From: Orobanche coerulescens
Lineage: Eukaryota; Streptophyta; Magnoliopsida; Lamiales; Orobanchaceae
Length of the DNA: 64,000 nucleotides
Reading direction: 5' to 3'
Assembly: GCA_033398695.1 (NCBI GenBank)
Contig: CM065805.1
Coordinates: 169,237,787 to 169,301,786, forward strand
This document shows positions 45,368 through 57,440 of this stretch, one piece after another. Made by a program: the position numbers and the translations under genes. The notes beneath the pieces are model-generated. The model was not told the DNA's origin and did not search any database. It saw only the letters and a list, made by a program, of their open reading frames with translations. Every line of letters starts with the position of its first letter. Position 1 is the first letter of the stretch.

Positions 45368-46249
45368 TCATCTGCCTCTTCCTCTGCCTCTTCGAATAGG
45401 CTGCTTGGCAGGCTTGAATGGTTTGGCTCCGATTGGTCTTACCTTGACTGGAGCAAGACCATATTTTCTCTTCACAACAAGTGCTGCGAAGTCTTGTTCT
45501 TGCTGGGATCTGAATCTGTTCTCAAGGCACAATAGCTTGATCTCCCTTTGAAGTGCTAACTCATCAAGTTCACCGTCCATACGGATTGGTGCTTCTTCAG
45601 CTCTGAATAAGGGAATCATGGGATAAGCATTTTGTTCTTTAGCGTGCTTCTTCAGAACAGCCCAAAGCTTCGGATGGATTTCTTCCATGAAGTTTATGAA
45701 GATTTCTTGTGGGGAGAGTTTGTCATCATGGAGTAGTTCCCAGATGTAATAGTCTCTGATGAACCTCTTCTTTGCAGCTCCCCACATCTCAAGAGCTTCA
45801 AATGGAATGAAATCCTCAACAAACCATAGCTCCTTCCCTTCCCATTCAAGAGTGGGTTCAAAGCCGCCTCTAGTCCTTCTTCTTTTTCCTTCAGGCTGGT
45901 CAGCCTGATCATCTCGATCTACAGCTTCCTTTCTCTTTAGACTGGAGGGTCCTTCAATCTGAGGGACATCCTGCTTCTTCTTGCTTCTGATTTCGCTTTC
46001 TTCCCCGTGAATTCTCTCTTCCCCCTTTTTGCCAGCATCAACCAGGGTAGTTAACTGCTGTTCCATCCTGCTCATCCAATCAGACATGCCAAAAGGCATT
46101 CTGTTGTTGGTAGGGGGAGGAGGCTGAGGGATTTCTCTCTGTAGAAGGGTGTCTATCTTTGCATTGATTGACTGAAGGTCAGGAGTGACCTGAGTTGATA
46201 GCAGCTCTCCAATAGTATCTCTGACGATTTGCTTGATCAGCTCAGTCAT
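45368..46249 (-). pseudogene. G third ORF, C-terminal part (RGR tail)
   Basis: 293 codons open from an internal ATG at 46249. It has a helical N-terminal part (IKQIVRDTIGELLSTQ), a basic patch (PEGKRRRTRGG, nuclear-signal-like), a folded-looking middle (EWEGKELWFVEDFIPFEALE) and an RRGRGRGR tail. The upstream acidic part lies in another frame; a frameshift near 46385 separates them, so this is the end of one larger protein. No enzyme motif or membrane segment is seen. I do not recognise a function. Confidence 0.6.
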
Positions 46250-47213
46250 GGTAGGGGATAACTGAGCTGATGGAGAGTGCTCTCCTGATCCTTCTGCAAG
46301 GGAACCACCGACCGCAGGCTCGTCTGCACTGGTAGGTCGAGTGGGTTTTCTCCGGTCCCCGACTGAGTCTTGACCAGCCTGCGTCTAGGCTGGTGTACCT
46401 GGCAGGTACCACAGTCCTATCTACAGCTTCGTGAGTAGGTTCTGGCTCCGGCTCTTGTTCTGGCTCCTTGTCTCCTTCTCTCTCTTCCTCTTTCCCTTCT
46501 TCCTCCTTTTCTCCAGGGATTTCTTTTTCTTCTTCCTCATCTTTTTCTTTTTCATTTTCCTTATTTGCTCCTGCTTCTCCTCCATCATCATTATCATCAT
46601 CATCATCATCACCATCATTCTTATCATCATCCTTCTCCTTCTTTTCTCCTTCATCATCCTCATCCTCTTTTTCTTTTTCATCTTCTTCCTGATCTACCTC
46701 CTCTCCTTCTTCTTCATCTCCTTCATCAGCCACTTCTTCTGTCTTCTCAATCTCCTCTGGCTGTTTTTCAACTGGTATTTTTTCTTCTGATTTTCTCTCT
46801 TCTACATCTTCTTCAGCCACCAAATCAATAATTTCATTGTCTCCATCTACTTCTTCAATCCTTATCTCCTTTTCAACCTCTTCCTCCTCTTCCTCTCCAA
46901 AAACACCATCAAAAATACTGAGCATGATAGAATGGATAAAGTGGTCCATGTTTGTTTTAAAGTGTGACATGAACCATTTATCCTGGAGGATTAAAGCCAA
47001 ATCTGATTCTTTGCAAAATTCAATCAGAACCTCCTCAGTGGCTTGGGGATACTCCCAACCACTAGTTGCAATAAAGGTTTGAAGATTTGTAAAAGACATG
47101 GTTTTGAGAGATTTCCACTCTTCAAAAATGTGTATAAAAGAGTGTTTTTCTGCTTGTGGTTTAACAAGCTGAAGTTGTTCAATAGAAAGATTGAAGGTAT
47201 TATTTTCTAACAA
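46242..47213 (-). pseudogene. G third ORF, acidic middle part
   Basis: Residues 1-110 look folded (SFTNLQTFIATSGWEYPQ, LALILQDKWFMSHF); about 150 residues of Glu/Asp/Lys low complexity follow, including a run of Asp near 46600. It is in the same frame as the 47529-48398 segment, with stops between, and shifts frame near 46385 at a CTAGGC. Opposite-strand Phe/Ser-rich frames here are shadows. Acidic tracts suggest protein or histone binding; this is inference. Confidence 0.6.
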
Positions 47214-47528
47214 GTTAAAAGTATAGTCTGCTTCAGGAATAGAGATTATTAGACCTGCTTCCTCTTCTTCTGATATGTAGACTGGGGGGGTGAGAAGAGG
47301 TACAATCCGAGTTTCAACGGTGTCTGGTGCAGGCAGGTCTTCAGGATGAACTGGTGACTGAACTGATGGGCTGGTATGGTGCTCGATCGCTTCTCTCGCC
47401 GAATCTGCAGCTTTCTAGGCCTCTTAGGAGAGGGTTCCGGTGATGACTGCAGTTAGAGGGTCCTTATGGGCTGGTCCCCGTCTCTTGAATCGATAGCAAT
47501 TGGTGTATCGTCGGACTCTTTGTCGGAC

Positions 47529-48398
47529 TCATTGCGATCCGATCTCAGCTACAGGTCTGTCCGACTCCTCTGATAAATCGTATCTTGGATATGACCTTGA
47601 GTCCGGCAGATCCTTCAACAACTGAGCTGCCTTCCCAGTACCTCCGACTTTCTTCTTGTCATGGTCCATATGACCTAGCCTCTTATTTGGGTGGAAAGGG
47701 TCAATGTTTCCCTTAGCTACTCCGGTTTTCTCCAAAAACCAACTAAGATGCGTTCCGTACGCCAACTTAGTTTTGAACTTCTTCTCATCGTCAAGCCACT
47801 CGACCTTGTTCACCTCGCGCACGAGTTGCCTGAAAATATAGTCCGCCCAATCGACTTCCTCTTCCTGAATCAACGCACCCAACACCATGAATTTCGATGA
47901 TGACAGTTGGTCATAGCTGCCTGCCATCCCCATGACTATCTTGTTGGTGATGTCCAACGCAACACGGTAAATCTTTTCCAATTCATTCCTCTTGGCTGTA
48001 AACTTCAATTTCTCTGGGATATTTTCGACTTTAATCGTTTTCCAGGTTTCGACGGCTGATTGTTTGAGCGCTTCGACCGCCAAACCACGATGCTTCATCC
48101 CGAATACAGAACGAATCTTCTATCGATCTATGCTGACAGGAACTCCGCCGACTGTGCTGTTAATCCCGTGTTGAATCAGATAAGCATTGCGATAGAACTC
48201 AACAACATCTTCCTTGAACAAATGTTGCGGGTTGATGTCGAGAAACGGGTAGATCCCATTCAGCTTCATTGCCCGGATCAAATTGAGCATGTCGAAGTCT
48301 TCCAAATTTGCTTCGAGTAAACCTTCAAAGTCGACAACCATGGAGAAAATGACCTGGTCCTTCATCGCCTTCAGATTCACTCCTTCGAAAGCTGCCAT
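47529..48398 (-). pseudogene. G third ORF, N-terminal domain (plant-transposon-protein-like)
   Basis: I place the start at ATG 48398 (MAAFEGVNLKAMKDQVIFSM). It contains LFKEDVVEFYRNAYL and NSTVGGVPVSID, which resemble the 'putative plant transposon protein' domain (EFYxN...GVxV pattern), then ALIQEEEVDWADYIFRQL and LSWFLEKTGVAKG. One stop near 48120 splits an otherwise continuous frame. Upstream on the minus strand are TTTATAAGG (48499-48491), an AAACCCTAG leader-like sequence and TTTGCAG just before the ATG, as if it had its own promoter. It is not env-like: no signal peptide or membrane segment. Confidence 0.55.
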
Positions 48399-48490
48399 TT
48401 CTGCAAATAGAGGATTTTTTAGTGTATATTTTTGCTCTGTAAATTCTAGGGTTTCTGTAAGCGTAAAGAGTAAAGTGAAAGGTCTTCTTT

Positions 48491-48499
48491 CCTTATAAA
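48491..48499 (-). promoter_or_regulatory. Possible TATA box for G's third ORF
   Basis: TTTATAAGG on minus, about 95 bp before the chosen ATG. Sequence evidence only. Confidence 0.4.
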
Positions 48500-48575
48500 G
48501 AAGATGAAAAGACGTTTGTATTAGTTTATTATATTTGAACGGTGGTACGCCTTTTGATATTCTTTTGAATTTCAA

Positions 48576-48918
48576 ATTTGAATCGGTGGCCCAATTTAAA
48601 ATTTGACGGTTGATTCTGATTGGCCACCGTAGAGGTTAATTAAATAGGCGTTTGACGCGTGTATTAAAATTGCCACCTGGCTTATAAAAATGTATATTTA
48701 AATGCCATTACGTTAGTCAAAATAATATTATAAATGTGGCAGATTAAAAAAATAGAGGTCAGTTTAGAAGACTTAGCTGGTCTGATTTGTTGACTGTTGA
48801 CCACTCTGCAACAGGTGAGTTGCCTTCGCCTCGGTATTCTCAATGACTTAGTTGCTTCGTCTGGCCTTCGTCTTTTCGCCTGCATCAGCTAGGCTGATTC
48901 TGAGGGTCCGTCCTTCCT
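48576..48918 (-). other. Spacer between G's RNase H and third ORF
   Basis: About 340 bp, AT-rich, no coding signal; it would hold any upstream promoter elements for the third ORF. Confidence 0.5.
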
Positions 48919-51900
48919 TTAACTTGCTTCAGAACTAGATTCCCAATCTAGTAATCCAAGGTCTCTGCTCAGCTCTAGGAACCTTTCTTCTGGCAAGGGT
49001 TTAGTGAAGATGTCAGCTATTTGGTAGTCTGTGCTGACTCTTTCAACTTTAACCCTTTTGTTAAGCACATGATCTCTAATGAAATGATGCTTAACGTCAA
49101 TGTGCTTCGTCCTTGAATGCAAAACCGGATTGTTGGTTATTGCAATAGCACTATTGTTGTCACACCAAATAGGAACTTCGTTGGCAATTATATTATACTC
49201 CCTTAACTGTTGTCTGATCCATAGAATCTGTGCACAGCAGCTACCTGCAGCTAGGTATTCTGACTCTGTAGTGGAGATAGAGTTAGATACCTGCTTCTTG
49301 CTAAACCAGGATATCAGTGGTTCCTAGTTATTGACACGTTCCACTAGTGCTCTTCCTGTTGATTTTGCATCCTGCGAAATCCGCATCTGAGTATCCTGAT
49401 AGCTCGAAGTTGTCATCCTTGGGATACCATAGTCCAACATTAATTGTAGACTTTAGGTACTTAATTATTCTCTTGGCTGCATCTAGGTGTGATTGCTTGG
49501 GATCGAATCTTGCGCAAACTCCAACGGCATATGATATGTCTGGCCTGCTTGCAGTGAGGTACAGAAGAGATCCGATGAGTCCTCTATAGTGGGTTGAGTC
49601 CACTGATATGCCTGCCTCGTCTGCATCCAGGTGAGTACTTGTGCTCATTAGAATTCTTGCGGGTTTGGATGATTCCATTCCATATCTCTTGATAAGATCT
49701 CTGGTATACTTTGCTTGGTTGATGAAAATTCCTTTTTCCATCTGCTTAACTTGTAATCCGAGAAAGAAGTTAAGCTTTCCCATCATACTCATCTCAAATT
49801 CTCCTTGCATGAGGTTGGAGAATTTCTCGCATAGTTCTGGATTGGTTGACCCGAATATGATGTCATCCACATAAATCTGGACTATTAATATGTGGCCTTC
49901 GTGCTCCACTCTGAATAAGGTCTTGTCCACTTTGCCTTTGCAAAAACCATTTTTCTCAAGAAATACAGACAGTGTTTCATACCATGCTCTCGGTGCTTGC
50001 TTGAGTCCATACAGAGCCTTCAACAGCTTATAGACTTTGTCTCCTTTGACAAAACACAGGGTTGCTCTACATAGACTTCTTCTTCTAGGATTCCGTCTGT
50101 AAACGCACTTTTTACATCCATCTGGTAGACTTCAAAGTCCTTGAATGCGATATGCGAGGAATAGTCTCGATGGCTTCTAATCTTGCAACAGTGCATAAGT
50201 TTCATCAAAATCTATTCCCTCACACTTTGCATAACCTTTTGCTACGAGTATGGCTTTATTCCTAACAACGACTCCGTCTTCATCACTCTTGTTTTTATAC
50301 ACCCATTTGGTGCCAATAACTTTCTTGTGATCGGAGTGCATGCATTAGTTCCCAAACTTTGTTTCTCTCCATCTGCTCCAATTCCTCTTGCATGACATTA
50401 ATCCATGAATAATCTTCCAAGGCATTACGTAGTCTTGGGTTCAATTTGCGACATGAAACATGAGAACATCGCCATTCTCGCTGGTAGGGTTGGTGTCTCG
50501 TCTTAACTCCATCGATCAACTTTCCAATAATTTCTTTGAATTGGGTGATCCTTGAGCCATTTGGGGATATCGTCCTCTTCTCGGGTTTGTTCCCCTGTTG
50601 GATTGCTCGTGGTTGTCTGCGCATCGGTGGGTTACGTGCCAATGGATCGGCTACGCCTTGTCATCTGCGGCTTGGTTACGATCTGCGAGATGAGTCTTTG
50701 TCGACTCATTTGGTTCTTCTTCGGCAAGAATCGGATCGAGATAGGTTTGGTGATCCTGTCTGATCTGCAGTTGGGTCTTCATCAGCTGCAGTTGGGTCAT
50801 CATCAGATGCAGGTGAGTCCACCATTCCAGTTTCATGTATAATGACTTCTTCAAGGGTTGCTGACTTGAGCTTGTTCTCAATTAGCTCAAGTTGTTTCCT
50901 GTACTCAACGGTAGATTCATCAAAAACAACATGGGGTGTTTCCTCCACAACTAAGGTTCTTTTATTAAAAACTCTATATGCCTTGCTTCTTTGGGAATAT
51001 CCCATAAAGAGACCGTCATCAGTTTTAGCATCAAAGGCATTTAGTTGTGTTTTACCGTTGTTGTGGATGAAACACTTACAACCAAAAACATGAAAGTAAG
51101 CAACAGTAGGAGTTCTATTATTCCAAACCTCATAGGAGTTTTGCCATGTCTCCCTACTATCATACTCCTATTCGGGTGTGGCGGTGTGTTAACGGCTTGA
51201 CCCAGAACCTTTTAGGTAGGTCATGCAATCATGGACCTTCTTTGCTTCCTTGAGTTCTTCCTTCTTTCGGCAACACCATTACTGTGGGCGTCACAGGCTG
51301 CAGAGAGCTCATCTTTGGATCCCATTACGATCGGCTATGTCGATTATCGCCTTGTTGAGAAACTCTCCTCCTCTATCTGATCTGATCTTGATTATGGAGA
51401 GGGATTTCTCATTCTGGATCCTTCTCAGCAGCTCAGGTAACTTGGTCAGGGTTTCACTTTTCTTGTATAGAAAAATGATCCAAGTGTACCTTGAATAATC
51501 ATCTACTATTACAAGAGCATGTTTTTGGCCGCTCAAAGTCCTTGGTTTGATAGGACCAAATAGATCCATGTGGAGTAGATCTAAGATCCTTGTTGTGAGC
51601 GTTGTAGGCTGTACTAGCTTGAATGATGCCTTGGTCTGCTTTCCCTTCTAACATGCATCACAGAGTGCTTCCTTCTTGAATGCTTCACTTGGAAGTCCTC
51701 TGACCAGCTTCTGAGAGCTAATCTTGTTGATGGCTTTGAAGTTTAGGTGACATAGTCTTTTGTGCCACAGCCATCCATTCTCAGCTACTGTCTTGGATAG
51801 AAAACAGGAGTTAGGTGTTCTTGTGTTCCAATCAATCATGTAGACATCTCTTCTTCGGAAACCTTGTAGCTTTATTTCTCCAGATAAGATGTCTATCACC

Positions 51901-52490
51901 ATACACTTCAAGATGGTGAAGACTACTAGATTCTTCTCGTCACAGAACTGGCTTATGCTCAGGAGGTTGTACTTGAGCCCTTTGACATAATGAACTTTGG
52001 ATATGACAATGTTTCCTCGGTGCAGCTCTCCAAAGCCTTTTGTCTGTCCTCTAGAGCTATCTCCAAAGGTTACATCGGGACCTCTTTCTTTGATGTATTT
52101 GGTGACATCTTCTTGTTCCGGTCATATGCCTCGAGCATCCGAGTCTACAAACCATTCTTCACCTCCAAAATTTGAGCTTGAGGAGATGTGGTTGTAGTCC
52201 TTCCACCTTTTCTGCAATTAAATAAGCAGTGATTTAGGTACCCAAATTTGTGTGGGTCCTTTGGGGTTAGTTGGTTTCCTGGAGAATTGATTTCTCCTTG
52301 GATTATAGAATTCATTATTATTATTATTATAACCCTTATAATGTGTACGTGGTCGAGGTCTAAATCTTACGGTTGGATTGTATCTAGGATATTCCTCAAA
52401 ATTTTGATAGTGTGGGCCATTTCTAAATCTAGCCGAGACCATTTATTAAATCTTTGTGGTCTCCACACTTGTTCATTTGGTAATTAGGAT
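48919..52490 (-). pseudogene. G pol: protease relic, integrase, RT, RNase H (copia order)
   Basis: From high coordinate: a linker typical of SIRE elements (PTNPKGPTQIWVPKSL, about 52240), a protease site mutated to EWFVDSDARG (about 52150), GAG-pre-integrase GWLWHKRLCHLNFKAINKIS (about 51770), integrase MDLFGPIKPRTLSGQ and IKIRSDRGGEFLNKA (51569-51309), a disrupted segment (51300-50700), RT (50642-49328) and RNase H with STTESEYLAAGSC and SRTKHIDVKHHFIRDHVL, ending at 48919. Stops and frameshifts are scattered, so no full-length pol is made. Confidence 0.92.
49328..50208 (-). pseudogene. G reverse transcriptase core
   Basis: Best-preserved part of pol: FEVYQMDVKSAFTDGILEEE (first catalytic Asp), KALYGLKQAPRAWYETL, and IVQIYVDDIIFGST with the catalytic DD near 49862-49873; then GSLLYLTASRPDISYAVGVC and SGYSDADFAGC at the start of RNase H. 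A frame change near 50023 and a stop at 49328 break it. Confidence 0.93.
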
Positions 52491-54248
52491 AACCTTGAGA
52501 TTTCCATCGCCCCTCCCATTATGAAATCTATTTTTGGGGAGTTGTTGGTAATAGTGGGCATGTTATGCAGGTTCTTGCTTTTGCACAGGCCTTGCCTAGT
52601 CGCTGTCTAGGTGGTCATCTGACTGACTGGACGTTTGACTTGGTTGTTGCTGTTTTTGAAAATCGGTTTATACACGAGGCTCGTGATCGAGACTATTGTT
52701 TCTCCCTTGATAAACTTGGTTTCAGAACTAGAGGGAGTGTGAGAATCATATCCAAGGCATGATTTGGTATATAGTGACCTTTTATAAGTACAATTCGCCC
52801 CGAGTTGAAGACGCCTTCGAGGAGGTTATTTCCTGCTTTGAGTTTTATTTATACGTGCCGACTTAGTAAACTCGGCTTTGGCATGAGCAAGTGCGGTGAT
52901 TTTCTTTAAGTAAAATGTTTAGCAGTCTATCTCATTTGTATTGACACTTGCACAGTTTTTAAAGTCGATTGTAGTTGTCTCAACCTTATTTAAATCTAAG
53001 TGAGTTTTTCAAATCATTTTTCATTGCTATTCTCATCTTGCAGTTGAGTCTTCTCTCTTGTCTGACTTGGTGTGCGATTTGAGTGTTTCAAAATCTTTAA
53101 ATAAGCGATTTACCGATTCATGTAGATCCATATCTTGTGACATGGTGAGCTATTATTTGAACGGTGGGTTTAGAAGTTACCTCTTCATCATCTAGGTTTG
53201 CCATCGACAATCATACTCCTCGTCTTCATCGGAAAAGAAACCGCTTGATTCGACATGCTCCTGGTCTTCTCAGGAGAGCTTTTCTTCCGTCTTCCTTTCT
53301 GTCCACCTCCTTCTTGGTTTCGTCCTTCTTGAGCTCGGGACAATCCATTTGGATGTGTCTATTTTGTGTGATTGTAGCATTCAACTTTCCGACTTCCACC
53401 TTACGGTTCCTTCTTGGATTCTCCTTGTAGTTTTCTTATACTTGGAGTAGTTCTTTACGAAATTCTTGAACCTTTGCATTATGAAAGCCATTTCTTCCTC
53501 AAAATCTAGTGGATTTGGAGGTTTCACATCGATAGGCTCTTAGCGGGGACTCATTTGCAAATGCGATTCCCTTCTCTGCAGGCTCAGTTGAGGATGAACT
53601 TGGAAGTTCGAACTCGTAAGCCTTCAGATCAGAGAACAGATCCTGAATCTTTATTTTATTCAGGTCCTTGGACTCTCTCATGGCTACGGCCTTCATGCTC
53701 CATTCGGGGTTGAGAGATCTGAGGACCTTAAGTGCCATTTCCCTGTGGCCATAGGTTTTGCCCAGGGAGTTGATCTCATTGATAATTTCAGTGAACCTTG
53801 TGTCTACTTGGTCTATAGATTCACCATTCTTCATTTTAAAGTTGTCAAATTTTTGGATAGCAATTGACAACTTGTTTTCCTTGATCAGCTCCGTTCCTTC
53901 ACACATTAGAGCTAATGTGTCCCAAATTTCTTTGGCATTCTTACAGTTTTTGATCTTGACCATGGTGGATTTGTCAAGAGTTTGATATAACACATCTCTG
54001 GCCCGGTTGTCAAGATTGGCCAGCTTTCTCTCTTCGGGGGTCAGCTCCGTTCCCTTCTTAGGAATCTTTTCTGGCCTCCCAGCTGCGATCTCCTCGGCTG
54101 TGTTGTCCTTCTCAAAAATGAATTGACCGTCTTCAATGATGCACCACATGTCGTCATGAATTGAAGATAAATGTGCCTGCATTCTTATCTTCCATAGATC
54201 ATACTCGTCAACTGAAAAGACAGGGAGTCTAGAGTGCATGTGTTCCAT
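52491..54248 (-). pseudogene. G gag, first copy (full length, indel-ridden 3' half)
   Basis: Start ATG 54248, same as the second copy (MEHMHSRLPVFSVDEYDLWK). It is open to 53499. From 53540 to 52940 it is riddled with small indels relative to 42276-42900, mostly at CAG/CTG sites. Beyond the point where the second copy is cut, 52940-52491 carries the rest of gag (for example LVYKPIFKNSNNQ on minus, about 52690-52650). Confidence 0.85.
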
Positions 54249-54315
54249 TATAGATTGAGAGTTAAGATATATATATCTAATATAGATCTGGTTCGTGAAA
54301 AAAATGAACCAACCT

Positions 54316-54326
54316 CTCTGATACCA
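54316..54326 (-). other. Primer binding site of G
   Basis: CTCTGATACCA on plus, TGGTATCAGAG on minus, 2 bp from the 5' LTR. Confidence 0.88.
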
Positions 54327-54328
54327 CT

Positions 54329-55789
54329 TGTAGGTCACAAGTCGTCCAGGAACAAGTCTAGAGGGGGGGTGAATAGACTTGTTGAAACTCTTGAACTCTT
54401 TTTCACGAAGAGTGAGTTTCTTCAGCTGATAGTCAAACAAATGACTTGGAGTCGTTTGTTCTTGGATATGTCTGGAAGTCGGTGATGACGAATATAAATT
54501 AACTTAATGAAACACTTAACAATGTATGCAGTGATTAAAGTATGATGCGATAAAACGATAAATGACACGAGCAATTATAGTGGTCTCGGAGGTGGGGTAA
54601 TCCTCTACTAATCCACTTTTCTCCAAACCGATTGGAGATGAATTCACTATAATTTTCAACCGGTGATCAATATTACGGTGATTCAAACCACACTACAATA
54701 GCTTCCAACGGTGGAAATGCATGCCGTTGTACACACACTTGGCGCCTTGCACCTCTTGATCCTCGATCCTCGGATGCCTTCTGATCTCTTACTTGACGGT
54801 GAAGTACCGTACTCAAGATTATAGACAAGAGTGTTTGTCTTCTCAACTTAAGAGCTTCCTTAAGTATGAACTTTTAGATCTGCTCTTTTCACGATGCTAT
54901 TTGATTGCTTGAGTTTGCTTGTTTGCTTTGATCGCTAGAATGTATGTTCGCAGTAGTTGCTCGATTTCAAATCTTCGGATATATATAGATCACGATCTAC
55001 GAGCTTCTTCCTTGTAGCCGTTGCAAATTTGAACAAATCCGTCCGTTGGAGGGAGACTTCATTGTTTAATCTTTCTGAACGTTGCAAGGCTGGATTCCCA
55101 TTATTTTATTTTATCTTCCGACCGTTGTGAAGACTTCTGCATGTGAGCGCCGAATCTTTTGAATATAAAAGGATTAAAGTCTTCAAGGTGGGTCTGGATG
55201 ATTTATTTAAATCATATCTCTTGCGGAAATCACTCCAATTTGTCTCTTCACGTTGCATGTGAGCTTTCCGTAATACTTGACTTTTCAACGCATGCTGACG
55301 TGGATTTGGAGTACTAGGCTGTAGTCAAGTAGGCGGCTATGCAGCTAACTTCTCTGCAGATAGGTCCTCTCGGCTGTTTACTGTTTGTGACTTATCTGGT
55401 CAGATGACTTCCCTGAGGTACCTCGGCTGCAGTCTGGTCAAACTTCTCTGATAAAATTCGTTGACCAGAGCTACTCGGCTGGACTCGGCTGATCTTCTCT
55501 GATGAACTAAGTTGTACTTAGTACTTAGCCGTTTTTCAGCCTAACTAATTTTGGCCTACAGAAGATACTCATTTGGTTCTTCTTTACATATTGCCAAGTT
55601 TTATACTTAACATATTTTGGCCTATGGAAGATACTCATTTGGTTCTTCCTTACATTTTGCCAAGTTTTATACTTAACATATTTTGGCCTATGGAAGATAC
55701 TCATTTGGTTCTTCCTTACATTTTTCCAAGTAATAAACATTTGATTTAATATTAATGACATCATCAAAATCTAACAAGTATTCCTAACA
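54329..55789 (-). repeat. G 5' LTR (1461 bp)
   Basis: Partner of 43675-45147. Differences concentrate in about 54480-54960 (CAG to CGG or CG, with small indels); the rest is near-identical. TATA box at about 54980-54987. Confidence 0.9.
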
Positions 55790-56093
55790 AGTTGTAGTTG
55801 TTTTGTTTGAGAAGAATTGTGGTTTGTTTTGTACTTATGCGAGTACCGTCATATAATGTGTATTTGGTGTGTTATATGGTCATTTTATATTAATGTTATA
55901 TCAGTCATAGTTCCTCGGAACAATGTGTCGGTTGTTCGGGTGTTGAGTTGTTTTTAAAGTGATGGTTGTTAACATTTCATGTATTTCGTGAGTGGAAACT
56001 GTTAATGTGGTTTTGTGTCGGTCTAATCCTGGTAGGTTCTCCAATAAGTATCTACGGCTCTGTAATATCTCCGTATATCATGGGGGTGTTATA
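55790..56093 (+). repeat. D 5' LTR, segment 4 (U5 end)
   Basis: Matches A's LTR end: TTTTGTACTTATGCGAGTACCG and the terminal block CCTGGTAGGTTCTCC...CTACGGCTCTGTAATATC, ending GGGGGTGTTATA. About 170 bp expected between segments 3 and 4 are missing or too diverged to see. Confidence 0.85.
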
Positions 56094-56098
56094 GATTT

Positions 56099-56110
56099 TG
56101 GTATCAGAGC
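56099..56110 (+). other. Primer binding site of D
   Basis: TGGTATCAGAGC, 5 bp after the LTR end, as in A. Confidence 0.9.
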
Positions 56111-56335
56111 CTGGGTTTATGGATACCTAGGCTATCGGTGTTTTTGGGTCAGTTAAAGTTGAGTCGGTTGTTTGTTGCTGACATCACTAGATGCTGCCAT
56201 CTTGGGCTGTCTGTGCTGGAAATCCCTTCGGATGATAGTCATTCCCTCTCATAGAGAGTAATCACTAACGTAATTATGTAACCCATTGTTGCAATTATCC
56301 CCTTACTGAACTGTTTGTTTCTCCAGTATGTTGCG

Positions 56336-57440
56336 AGGTAGAGCTAATCGTCAACGCGGTCGAGGCCATGGTAGGGGAGTGGTTCCTAAACCAGAGATCT
56401 CCGTATACGATTCGACATCTCATTCTATGAATAATCCAGGCCCAAACCTATCAGTAGGTACGGGTGCGAGTGCATAATCGGAGGTACCTAACGTGCTTCA
56501 ACAAGTTGTGACTCAGGTGCATCAACTGGACCAAGTGGTGCAGAATATTCATACTAGCAAGACTACTGAGGATCGATGGCTGCAAGAAGTCATGAAGATG
56601 AATCCTTCCAGAGTCAATGGTTCCGGTGATGCGAACAACTGGGATCATTAGTTAGTTGAGCTGGAGAAGATATTTGATGGTATTGGCTGCCCTGAAGCCA
56701 AGAAGGTCCCAATTGCTCAATACCTAACAGTTGATGATGCTTCTGATTGGTGGCGAGCCGTTAAGCCTAAGGATCGTGTTTCCACTTGGGAAGAATTCAA
56801 AGATTTAATGGAAGCACAGTATTGCCCGGCACCTGTGCGGTTAGCCAGAGTTAGTGAATTCTTCAGAGCTCAACCCGAGGATGTTCCTATTTCTGAGGCA
56901 ATCAAGACGTTTAAGATCAAGTTCGGGATGAGATGGCTAAAATACTTCATTTTGATGCTAGAGAAACCTGAAGTTCGGAAGTATATGGCTGGTCTTAGGT
57001 GTGCTACATTGAGGGAGTATCAAGATAGAGCGCTTGCGTATGAAATGGTGACAGTACCGGTACAGTCAACTTCTAGTTCGAAGAAGCCGAAGTTTTCTAG
57101 CAGTTTTCGAGGAAGCGGATCGCATAGGCCTCAACCTTCTGTGTAGTCTTCCGTTGGTTCACCTCAGCCCAGTGGAGGAGCGCAGAAAGTTTGTTTTAAT
57201 TGTGGGAACCCGGGGCATATCACTTCTCATTGTTCATTTCGCCCCGTTGATTTTTTTAAGTGTGGGAAGCAGGGATATTGAGCGTCATACTATGAGACCG
57301 CGAGTAGAGTCTTTACTGGTCAGCCTCCTACTCCAATGGTTACAGTTTTGGGTCAACCAACTCTGAGTGTCGGACGCGGCAACGGCAGAGGAAGAGCCGA
57401 GCATAAAAATATCCCACGTACTGGGTCAGCTCCACCTCGA
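56336..57440 (+). pseudogene. D gag
   Basis: ATG 56336 begins MLRGRANRQRGRGHGRG. The gag core has [40 protein letters not shown] (the stretch A has lost) and [20 protein letters not shown]. Knuckle 1 is [14 protein letters not shown]; knuckle 2 is damaged (FFKCGKQGY then stop). In-frame stops at about 56474, 56648 and 57144 and a frameshift near 56935. Confidence 0.9.

Larger units (their letters stand above)
43675..55789 (-). mobile_element. G: SIRE-like Ty1/copia, 12.1 kb, with an extra ORF after pol
   Basis: On the minus strand: 5' LTR 55789-54329, PBS, gag (from 54248), pol (52490-48919; order integrase then RT then RNase H, as in copia), a third ORF region (48398-45368), polypurine tract and 3' LTR 45147-43675. 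A partial second body (PBS plus gag) continues to 42276, so the structure is LTR-body-LTR-partial body. A left TSD is lost; AGTTG follows the right end at 55790. Inserted in D's LTR. Confidence 0.9.

Noticed and set aside
46431..46831. Plus-strand Phe/Leu/Ser-rich and His-rich open frames
   Set aside because: Antisense shadows of the Glu/Asp/Lys-rich tract of G's third ORF; no plausible protein.
48120..48575. G's third ORF as a retroviral-type envelope gene
   Set aside because: No signal peptide, transmembrane stretch or glycoprotein-like layout; soluble, acidic and RGR-tailed instead.
52565..52762. 65-codon plus-strand frame inside G
   Set aside because: Antisense to the 3' part of G's gag.
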